Positions 43,891-51,249 of a stretch of 64,000 nucleotides of DNA are shown here, one piece after another. The translations under genes and the position numbers were made by a program. The notes under the pieces are model-generated. The model did not search any database. It was not told the DNA's origin and saw only the letters and a list, made by a program, of their open reading frames with translations. Source of the DNA: Murimonas intestini (GTDB taxonomy: Bacteria > Bacillota > Clostridia > Lachnospirales > Lachnospiraceae); contig QGGY01000014.1 in the NCBI GenBank assembly GCA_003148945.1, forward strand, positions 62,001-126,000. The letters run 5' to 3'. How positions within the stretch are numbered: the stretch's first letter is position 1; every line of letters starts with the position of its first letter.

Positions 43891-44487
43891 ATGAAGTTCA
43901 CAAAAATTAAAATGAAATACCTGGCGGTCTGCATGATGATCATATTAATGTCATCATCCTGTGCTAATGGAGATCAGAATACAGTATTAGAAATATCGGA
44001 TCTGTCAAGCCAGGGCAAATATTGTTATCAGGAGATCGAGTGGGGTAGCAGTACAGAAAAAGTTGAGGAAGAGATAAAGAGTCCCTTGGGAAAGAATGTA
44101 AAAGGTTATGAGTCACCAAATGGAATCTTTTCAAACGTAAGAAATGTCCAGATGTATGGAGTGGATGGAGTTGAGGTTTATGGCTTTAAAAACAGAGGAC
44201 TTTATTTTGTGAGAGTTTCATTTGGAGATCTTGATTTTACTTCCATGTTAAATGATTTTTTTGACCAGCTGATTACAGGGCTGAAGGATGCGTATGGACC
44301 TGCGGAGGAGCAGCTGCTGGGAAAATGCTATCTGTACACAGACAAATGGGGGAAAAGCAGCTATTATCAGTGGAAGACTGTAGCTGAAGATGGATCTAAG
44401 AGCATACTTCAGCTCAATCTTACACGTGATAATGATAATAACGTAATATTTGTCCAGTTATATCTGGAAAATATTCCTGAAGTTTAG
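43891..44487 (+). CDS. Lipoprotein with one copy of the unrecognised repeat domain
   Basis: 198 residues from ATG 43891 (AGGAAGGGG upstream). The signal peptide ends MSSSC-AN, a lipobox with Cys near 23. The mature part is one unit (LEISDLSSQGKYCYQEIEWGSSTEKVEEEIK...) homologous to each of the three units of the protein at 29754. The C-terminal half keeps the FGD...DLITGLKDAYGPAEEQ pattern seen there (ELYGDPEYT, KMYGKADKK). Function unknown; position at the far side of the glycoside locus is suggestive. Confidence 0.75.
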   Translation: MKFTKIKMKYLAVCMMIILMSSSCANGDQNTVLEISDLSSQGKYCYQEIEWGSSTEKVEEEIKSPLGKNVKGYESPNGIFSNVRNVQMYGVDGVEVYGFKNRGLYFVRVSFGDLDFTSMLNDFFDQLITGLKDAYGPAEEQLLGKCYLYTDKWGKSSYYQWKTVAEDGSKSILQLNLTRDNDNNVIFVQLYLENIPEV

Positions 44488-44505
44488 TGGGTGTCTTCCC
44501 CAAAC

Positions 44506-45726
44506 TTACAGTTCATGCTTTATATAGCACCGGCGTGCCAGCAGATAGAATACGGGGATTTCTAGCAGTGCCGCAGCCAGCATAAGATGCGGCGACCAGA
44601 CAATCAGGGGTCCAGCAGTAAGAAAGGTCCCCTGGCCCAATTCAGTGAAAATATTTGCAAGGCCGGTTCCTCCGGAAGGCAGGCACAGCCGTATCCAATT
44701 CACCAGATTACCAGTGTCGCCAATAACAGAAATAAGTGAAGGCAGCAGTGCGATTCCCACAGATATTGCCAGTACCATTACCGGGCTGTTCAAAATGGAG
44801 GAAAGCCATAATGTCAGGCAAATCATAGCTAAAACAGTCAAAAACCCGGAAATCAGGACCAGGATCAAAAAACCATTTTCACTCATATTGGTAAAGGCCA
44901 GCACCCCCGTACTATAGTTAAACTGAACCGATGTGCCATCCAGCCCAAAGACTGGAAGCGTTATAGCGAGGAATACACCTGTGCAGAGGAAAAAAAGCGA
45001 GGAACTGATTATAATGGCGGAGAGAAGCTTTGCATGTGCCAGTTTCCTGCGTCCGTTTCTGGTACAGCGCTGGATATCATCTGCGCCGCTGGCGTAGTCA
45101 GAGGAAAAAACAGGGGCCGAAATCACTGAACAGATAACAGCTAACATAAAAATACATAATGTCAGATGAGCTAAGGTATTACTGCTGCCAAATCCATATT
45201 GATAAACAAAAGGTGTCTCAACCCTCTCATCCAGCCGCAGTGCATAGTCTGCAACATCCTGCCTGTTTTGATGTCCATAATATATGGTTTTATTGATATA
45301 GTCTTTTCGCTGAGAATAAAAATTACCCGCTTCTTCCGGAGAAATATCCGTGGGCTCTTTGGGCATGCCATTTGTCTCAAAAAACACCAGCCTTGTATTT
45401 AGAATCGTATTATAGACAGGTTTCATTTTCGAATTCCACACTTCTGTGGGAATGACTTGTCCATAAACACGAGAAAGCTCCTGATTTACAGCATATGCCT
45501 CTCTGATTTTCTCCGGTGTGATCTCACCTTCAGATAACGCAGCCTCCGCCCGTTCAGCGGCGATTGCTGCAAGCCCATGTCTGCTGGTTCCAGTAGCACT
45601 GTCAAAATAATATGTCATAAAGATAGTCATCCCTGCAAGCAGCACAGAGAGGAGTAATGCAGCGCCGGACAGATAACGTGTTGAGCGCGATTTCATAATC
45701 CGCAGCAGTTCAAGCTTCAGCATCAT
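44506..45726 (-). CDS. ABC-2 type permease of an export module
   Basis: About 406 residues from the ATG at 45726 (GAAAGGGGG upstream), overlapping the end of the ATPase gene. One helix near the N-terminus (YLSGAALLLSVLLAGMTIFMTYYF), a large outside loop of about 150 residues, then five helices. This is the ABC-2 layout used for antibiotic, lipid or peptide export. It is the third gene of a minus-strand set. Confidence 0.86.
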   Translation of the reverse strand: MMLKLELLRIMKSRSTRYLSGAALLLSVLLAGMTIFMTYYFDSATGTSRHGLAAIAAERAEAALSEGEITPEKIREAYAVNQELSRVYGQVIPTEVWNSKMKPVYNTILNTRLVFFETNGMPKEPTDISPEEAGNFYSQRKDYINKTIYYGHQNRQDVADYALRLDERVETPFVYQYGFGSSNTLAHLTLCIFMLAVICSVISAPVFSSDYASGADDIQRCTRNGRRKLAHAKLLSAIIISSSLFFLCTGVFLAITLPVFGLDGTSVQFNYSTGVLAFTNMSENGFLILVLISGFLTVLAMICLTLWLSSILNSPVMVLAISVGIALLPSLISVIGDTGNLVNWIRLCLPSGGTGLANIFTELGQGTFLTAGPLIVWSPHLMLAAALLEIPVFYLLARRCYIKHEL

Positions 45727-46600
45727 GGCTGCCCCCTTTCTCATGAAACAAGTAGATGTATAAATCCTCCAGGCATGGATTAGACGGACATGAATCTGGA
45801 ATCTGTCCGCTGTCTGCCACATAGCGTACCCTCATCATGCTGTCCCCCTCCGACTTTACTCCTACAATACAAATTGAACGCTCATATGTCTGCAGGGCAT
45901 CAGCGGGGATCACTGCGTAAAATACTTTTCCATGTATTTCTTCCAGAAGCAGCTCTGTCGTTCCGATTCCAATGATTTTACCATTTTTCATAACAGCATT
46001 TTGTGTGGCAACAGACTCCACATCGGACACAATATGTGTGGAAATAAAGACAATTTTATTCTGTGCCATTTCAGAAAGCAAGTTGCGGAAACGAGCCCGC
46101 TCACCGGGGTCAAGGCCGCTGGTCGGCTCATCCAGTATAAGAATATCGGGATCATTCAGCAATGCCTGAGCAACCCCTATACGCCTCTGTGTGCCGCCGG
46201 ATAATTTGCGGATGTGCTTTTTTCGCACGTCGTCTAGGGCCAGCAGTTCCAGCAGCATACTGATTCGCCTTTTCGCCTGATGTCTGGTAAGTCCTTTCAG
46301 CGCTGAAATATACTCCAGATAGTCTGTGACTGTAAATTCCGGATAGAAGCCAAAGGTCTGCGGCAGATAACCCAGCCTGTCCCAATACCGCTCGCCCAAT
46401 ACACTGATTTCTGCACCATCATACAAAATCCGGCCGGAGGTTGGCGACAAGATACCAGTGAGCATCCTCATAAGCGTAGTTTTTCCTGCTCCGTTTGCGC
46501 CGATAAGCCCCCAGACCCCGGGAGTAAGATTCAGGCTCACAGACTTGACTGCATCCTTGTCCCCATAGCGTTTTGTCAGTTTCTCAATTGTTAATTCCAT
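45710..46600 (-). CDS. ABC transporter ATP-binding protein
   Basis: 296 residues. Walker A GANGAGKTT (about 34-42), signature LSGGTQRRIGVAQ, Walker B ILILDEPTSGLD, H-loop ISTHIVSD. The C-terminal 80 residues form the extra domain of the CcmA/NatA-type ATPases that partner ABC-2 permeases. AAGGAGA precedes the ATG. Stop overlaps the permease start. Confidence 0.94.
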   Translation of the reverse strand: MELTIEKLTKRYGDKDAVKSVSLNLTPGVWGLIGANGAGKTTLMRMLTGILSPTSGRILYDGAEISVLGERYWDRLGYLPQTFGFYPEFTVTDYLEYISALKGLTRHQAKRRISMLLELLALDDVRKKHIRKLSGGTQRRIGVAQALLNDPDILILDEPTSGLDPGERARFRNLLSEMAQNKIVFISTHIVSDVESVATQNAVMKNGKIIGIGTTELLLEEIHGKVFYAVIPADALQTYERSICIVGVKSEGDSMMRVRYVADSGQIPDSCPSNPCLEDLYIYLFHEKGGSHDAEA

Positions 46601-46610
46601 AATCTTCTCC

Positions 46611-47390
46611 TTAATCTCCCATTAAAGGTACCATATCATTTACACGGACTTTACATAACATACTTCGGCATTCAAACAATAACAGAATAGATAATACTGC
46701 ACAGACGGCAACCGCGAGTGTTAGTGACAGCTCCGTCCTGCTAAACTGTATTTTGTCAGATATAATCTTGAACAATACGCCAAGGCCTAAGCAGTAACCA
46801 CAAACAATTTCAATCCCCTGCTGTCTGTGGCAATGGTTCAGGATAAACAGGCTGCCGGTACCAGCCAGCAGATAAGGAATAATCACATAGATAAACGCCG
46901 CCTCTATCGAGCTGTCTGCACTCCCGGCCCAAAATAAAATTATCAAACTCAGGCATAGGGCATCCCCGATTCCAATGATACAAAGCTTAGCCAGGAGTGT
47001 TCTGGCAAGTGATATCCTCGTTACGGCTTCTGTCTCAAGAACTTTGTAGCGTTGTGCCCGCCCGTAAAATGGAAGCGCCGTCATAGCTGTGAAAATTGCA
47101 GACATATACAGAACAGATGTCAAACGCTGCCCGGCAGCAAGCTTAATGATCAGGCAGGTGACAGCCAGAAATACTCCCTGCAGCAGCCAGACAGACCTGG
47201 CAATAAACCGCACCTGTCCAGCAAGAATTTCCAAAAAGCCGACCGGGCGGAACGGCCTTTGACGTGCCGCTGCTGAAAACGCTAAACTTTTCCTGGCTTT
47301 CGAAATTGTCCTCTCTATAGAGGCAGGATCAGGCCGCTCCACCGGAGCAGAATATAAATCTCTCAGAGCGGTTTCTATACGTTTTTTCAA
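46611..47390 (-). CDS. Membrane protein, first gene of ABC export module
   Basis: 259 residues from a TTG start at 47390 (GGGGG 8 bases upstream; no suitable ATG exists). A soluble N-terminus of about 60 residues (KKRIETALRDLYSAPVERPDP...) precedes six predicted helices. Similar proteins stand before ATPase/ABC-2 permease pairs in Clostridia, often with a sigma factor or regulator first; none is seen here. Function unknown, probably membrane part or regulator of the exporter. Confidence 0.75.
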   Translation of the reverse strand: MKKRIETALRDLYSAPVERPDPASIERTISKARKSLAFSAAARQRPFRPVGFLEILAGQVRFIARSVWLLQGVFLAVTCLIIKLAAGQRLTSVLYMSAIFTAMTALPFYGRAQRYKVLETEAVTRISLARTLLAKLCIIGIGDALCLSLIILFWAGSADSSIEAAFIYVIIPYLLAGTGSLFILNHCHRQQGIEIVCGYCLGLGVLFKIISDKIQFSRTELSLTLAVAVCAVLSILLLFECRSMLCKVRVNDMVPLMGD

Positions 47391-47680
47391 TACTTATACC
47401 CCCTTATCTTTAATAATTTTGTGTGGTAACTTAATTATACTAAAACCAGATGGTCTCGTGCTGTTTTTAGCCAGTTATTATTGAAATTTCAAGGTGCATA
47501 GACACTTATTTAAATGCGAAGTTTGTGTTATGATAAGGGACTTTTTGTATGTCACGGCAGGACTCATGGACTATCCGCAATTCTCAATACAACTGGGCAA
47601 AATGGGGCGTAATTCAGTGTCCATCATGCTCTCTGAGACTACCGGATGACTACTCTTTTCCTTCTTTAAAAGAAAGTATG

Positions 47681-47742
47681 TGAAATCAATCGTTAACAGG
47701 GTATATAACATGAACCTCCTTGAAAGAAATCGTTAATAGGGT
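47681..47742. repeat. Spaced direct repeat, 22-bp units
   Basis: Unit 47681-47702 and unit 47721-47742 share 19 of 22 bases, both ending ATCGTTAAYAGGGT, start-to-start 40 bases. The first unit contains GAAATCAATCGT, also present in the inverted repeat at 61580-61625. Confidence 0.5.
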
Positions 47743-47892
47743 TCTATCAAGTGACTACTGCACTTCGGAATTAAAAGTTTCTCTTCTATAATATATGGAT
47801 TTGTTTTCGTGTACCGTCCATGTTGAGACGTAGTTTAGCTGTCAAAAGTACAGAATTAAATAGTGTAAATAGCCTTAAAATAAAGCATTTCT

Positions 47893-47945
47893 GGGTATTC
47901 GGACAACCTTCTATGGTTTGCCTGGATACCCGGGTTTTTCTTTTG
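47893..47945 (+). terminator. Terminator upstream of the restriction operon
   Basis: GGGTATTC pairs with GGATACCC, with more pairing inside, then GGGTTTTTCTTTT. It insulates the island from upstream transcription. Confidence 0.65.
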
Positions 47946-48035
47946 TGGAAATATATCAATCACCTAAATCTGGGGTCGAGTTGACAGAATGACTATGCGG
48001 AGAGTTGATAGTATAAACTTGATTTACAGTTATTA

Positions 48036-48127
48036 ATACGCAAAAATTCAAATGCACAAGCAGATTTAATTTCGCGTTCACAAAACTTTATATACTTTTG
48101 CGTATCTTTGTGATATACTGTTATACT
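48036..48127 (+). promoter_or_regulatory. Operator-like inverted repeat and promoter of the restriction operon
   Basis: ATACGCAAAA (48036-48045) and its exact complement TTTTGCGTAT (48096-48105) are 50 bases apart. The right arm covers a -35-like TTGCGT (48098-48103), which lies 18 bases before TATACT (48122-48127). A natural operator for the small HTH protein encoded next. Confidence 0.5.
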
Positions 48128-48220
48128 AAGAAGTTAGCACATTCGATAAAGCCATATCTTCCAGGCAACTGAGAGTGCGCAGAAGTATTAAGATGGGGAC
48201 AAATAGCGGAGGTAAAGCGA

Positions 48221-48469
48221 ATGCGTTTTAGCTATAATAAATTATGGAAATTGTTAATAGATCGTGGAATCAATAAAAAGGCCTTGCGTGAAATGAGTGG
48301 TATTAGTGCAACATCTGTTGCAAAACTTGGAAAAGGCGGAAATGTCAATACAGATGTGCTGCTTCGGATATGCGATGCACTCAACTGTGATGTTGGGGAT
48401 ATTATGGAATTTATTAGAGAAGAGAAATCTAAAGAACAGAAACGAAAGGATGCATTTCCCAATGGGTAA
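48221..48469 (+). CDS. Small XRE/Cro-type HTH protein (controller of the RM operon)
   Basis: 82 residues, essentially one Cro/C1 helix-turn-helix domain (LLIDRGINKKALREMSGISATSVAKLGKGGNVNTDVLLRIC, read in parts). GGAGGT lies 7 bases before the ATG. It overlaps the methyltransferase gene by 8 bases. Position and size match the controller (C) proteins of restriction-modification operons, which delay nuclease expression until methylation is complete. It could also be a plain repressor. Confidence 0.85.
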   Translation: MRFSYNKLWKLLIDRGINKKALREMSGISATSVAKLGKGGNVNTDVLLRICDALNCDVGDIMEFIREEKSKEQKRKDAFPNG

Positions 48470-50135
48470 GATTGATACATCCGCTGCAGGAATTGAAAAA
48501 TGTAGTGCTGTTGATGAGGCATTAAACCTTGTCTATTCATATATACAAGAAACATATTCACCGAATGAGGTTGAAATGATTTGTAATGAACTAACGGGTA
48601 TTGCAAAGCGAGACGATTTTCGAAGAAACAAGACTGCTCGATCCAAACATTCATATCAGCAAGTTCAAGATACTCTTTCAAAGATTAATGAAAAACAAAG
48701 CATCAGAAAAAATAAGGGCGTTTATTACACGCCGAATGATGTTGTACGATTTATTCTTATAAATAGTATTAAGGCATCCTACGGAAAGCTTAAGGCATCG
48801 AATATTAGTAATATGAGTTTGGATGCCATTCCATATCGCTCATTTTGTTGCAACAAGACTATATTTGATCCTACGTGTGGTGCAGGAGAATATTTACTTA
48901 CGGCACTTGAACTTAAGATTGATTTGCTGAAGAAAAAAACGAAGATTACAAAACGTCTTGTGCGAGAAGTGTTTTTTACTATTTTTGGCAATGATGTAAA
49001 TGCTGAATCAATCATTATAACGGAATTACGCTTGTTGTTGTATATAATGAAATCTTGTGGTGTAGAAAATTGCTGTGGACTTGGAAATATAATGAGCAGA
49101 CACTTTACATCATTGGACTTTATTGCGGATGAGTCCTCATTTGATGAGAGGTATCATATTGTGGTAGGCAATCCCCCATATGTTGAAGATTCGAAAGCAG
49201 GTCTTGAACTTAACAAAAAATATGGGAATATTTATGCAAATATATTGCTCAATGCAGCCAAGAGACTTGAAAAAAATGGTTCGATTGGATTTATTATTCC
49301 ACTCTCTTATGTATCTACGCCGAGAATGAAAAAACTCAGAGATGAATTGGGGGTGTTAGTTTCAGAGCAGTATATTTTGAGTTTTGCAGATAGACCGGAT
49401 TGCTTATTTGATTCGGTGCATCAAAAATTATGTATTCTGATTGGCAAAGACAGAAAATCAGAAAAGGCTATTTTTACTGGAAACTATAAGTATTGGTATA
49501 AGCAAGAACGCTGCAATCTTTTTACTGATATTAAAATGGTAAAGAATAAGTACGGAAATGCTGATTTTATACCTAAGTTGGGAACTGAGCAAGATATCAA
49601 TATTTACAAAAAGATTACTAATAAGAGAAAAATGCAGTCTGTATATGCAATCTCTAGAGAGGGATGCGAATCAGTTTACTTAAATAGGCGTGAAGCATTT
49701 TGGATGAAAGCTTACAGAGAAAAAGTAGATGATCCAGAATATAAGGTATTCAGTTTTAAGACTCCAATAGAAGCGGATTTTTGTTACTGCTTGATCAACT
49801 CCACTTTGTTTTGGTGGTATTGGATAGGTGTGTCAGATTGTTGGCACGTCAGTAAAGATTTGAATGGTTTTATAGTGCCAAGGCAAATAGATATGTCTGG
49901 TTCTACAGAATTGGCACATAATTTGAGACAGAAGTTGGAAGATACCAAGGTGTATGTAGGAACAAAGCAAACGCAGTATGAATATAAGCACCGTGCGTGT
50001 TTGGAGGAAATTTGGGCAATAGATGCTTTTATTAATGCAGCGTATGGATTAACTGAAGCCGAAAGCAACTATATCAAGAATTTTGCTATTAGGTACAGGA
50101 CGAGCGGAGGAATTGACGTAGATGAAAATAATTGA
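48462..50135 (+). CDS. N6-adenine-type DNA methyltransferase
   Basis: 557 residues from ATG 48462; the open frame extends upstream through the HTH gene but is not coding there. SAM motif I is FDPTCGAGEYLLTALE and catalytic motif IV is VVGNPPYVED, the NPPY of amino-methyltransferases of the Eco57I/type I-like gamma class. A target-recognition region follows (from about 370). Overlaps the next gene by 14 bases. It likely protects the host site cut by the McrBC-type nuclease. Methylated base (N6-A against N4-C) is inferred from NPPY. Confidence 0.88.
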   Translation: MGKIDTSAAGIEKCSAVDEALNLVYSYIQETYSPNEVEMICNELTGIAKRDDFRRNKTARSKHSYQQVQDTLSKINEKQSIRKNKGVYYTPNDVVRFILINSIKASYGKLKASNISNMSLDAIPYRSFCCNKTIFDPTCGAGEYLLTALELKIDLLKKKTKITKRLVREVFFTIFGNDVNAESIIITELRLLLYIMKSCGVENCCGLGNIMSRHFTSLDFIADESSFDERYHIVVGNPPYVEDSKAGLELNKKYGNIYANILLNAAKRLEKNGSIGFIIPLSYVSTPRMKKLRDELGVLVSEQYILSFADRPDCLFDSVHQKLCILIGKDRKSEKAIFTGNYKYWYKQERCNLFTDIKMVKNKYGNADFIPKLGTEQDINIYKKITNKRKMQSVYAISREGCESVYLNRREAFWMKAYREKVDDPEYKVFSFKTPIEADFCYCLINSTLFWWYWIGVSDCWHVSKDLNGFIVPRQIDMSGSTELAHNLRQKLEDTKVYVGTKQTQYEYKHRACLEEIWAIDAFINAAYGLTEAESNYIKNFAIRYRTSGGIDVDENN

Positions 50136-51249
50136 TTTATTTGCGGGATGCGGAGGCTTATCACTTGGATTTATCCAAGCAGGATTTAGCGTTGAGAAAG
50201 CTGTAGAGTATGACCCTGTTATAGCAAACACATATAAGCGTAACCATCCTGAAGTTGATGTAATTGTTGATGATATAAAAAATATAGACACTTCTGATAT
50301 GTTCGTGGGAACGATGGCTGATGTCATTATTGGAGGACCACCGTGTCAAGGATTCTCTATGGCAGGTGCAAGGATCAGACAGGGATTTATCGACGACCCA
50401 CGAAATTATCTTTTCAAACATTATTTTAATGTTGTAAAAACGGTTATGCCTAAAGTTTTTGTTATGGAAAATGTAAAAGGAATATCTACAATGCAAGGTG
50501 GGAAAATTTTTGAAGAAATCAAAAGAATTTTTCAAGACCCCGAGTCACTCAACGGAAAACCATACCGCATATATCACAAGGTAATCAATGCTGCGGACTT
50601 TGGAGTTCCGCAGCGAAGAGAGAGAATGATTATTATAGGAACTCTCATTGATGAAGCGGATATTGATGTTTTGTGGGAAAAAACCATAAAGGACATAAAA
50701 AAAGAGTATCCGAATTATTTTGATGAAGTGACGGTAAGGGATGCAATAGGAAATCTTGCGATGATAAGTGAAGATGGAGTAATTGATAATCTATCACCAG
50801 AAACTGCGTATGAAAAGTTTTTAGCTAGTGATACACGCACAATTACAAATCATACTCGGTCACGGCATTCTAAGGTTGCAATAGAGAGAATGCGCCAAAT
50901 TAAAAACGGAGAAAACTACACAGCATTGAATGAACAGATTAATTCTATTCATAGTGGTTCGTATGGCAGACTTTGTTGGAATGAGCAAGCATCAACAATC
51001 ACCACAAGGTTTGATACTCCTGCAGGCGGTCGGTTTATCCATCCGGATGAAGACCGTACACTAACACCAAGAGAGGCGGCAAGAATTCAAAGTTTCCCTG
51101 ACAGCTATGTTTTTTATGGAGATAAGCGTTCAATAAGCCGTCAGATTGGCAATGCGGTTCCTCCAAAAGTATCATACTTTCTTGCAAGATTGGTTAGGAA
51201 TCTATTGGGTGTAGAAAATAGCGAGAACATTGGAGAGGGATTTATATGA
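50122..51249 (+). CDS. DNA cytosine-5 methyltransferase
   Basis: 375 residues with the ordered 5mC motifs: I DLFAGCGGLSLGF, IV GGPPCQGFSMAG with the catalytic Cys, VI MENVKG, VIII QRRERM, IX DRTLTPREAARIQSFP, X QIGNAVPPKV. The target-recognition part lies between VIII and IX. Translationally coupled at both ends (14-base overlap before, ATGA after). A 5mC enzyme beside McrBC parts is typical of LlaJI-like systems. Confidence 0.95.
   Translation: MKIIDLFAGCGGLSLGFIQAGFSVEKAVEYDPVIANTYKRNHPEVDVIVDDIKNIDTSDMFVGTMADVIIGGPPCQGFSMAGARIRQGFIDDPRNYLFKHYFNVVKTVMPKVFVMENVKGISTMQGGKIFEEIKRIFQDPESLNGKPYRIYHKVINAADFGVPQRRERMIIIGTLIDEADIDVLWEKTIKDIKKEYPNYFDEVTVRDAIGNLAMISEDGVIDNLSPETAYEKFLASDTRTITNHTRSRHSKVAIERMRQIKNGENYTALNEQINSIHSGSYGRLCWNEQASTITTRFDTPAGGRFIHPDEDRTLTPREAARIQSFPDSYVFYGDKRSISRQIGNAVPPKVSYFLARLVRNLLGVENSENIGEGFI

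Larger units (their letters stand above)
47391..48220. other. Gene-free gap at the left edge of the accessory island
   Basis: No convincing gene is seen in these 830 bases. They hold a spaced direct repeat (47681-47702 and 47721-47742, 19 of 22 identical), a terminator (47893-47945), and a 10-bp inverted repeat with a promoter before the restriction operon. Base composition turns AT-rich here, consistent with an island boundary. Confidence 0.6.

Noticed and set aside
47771-47800. Third copy of the 33-bp kinase-flanking repeat
   Set aside because: Only AGTTTCT and an AT-rich tail agree; not above chance for this composition.
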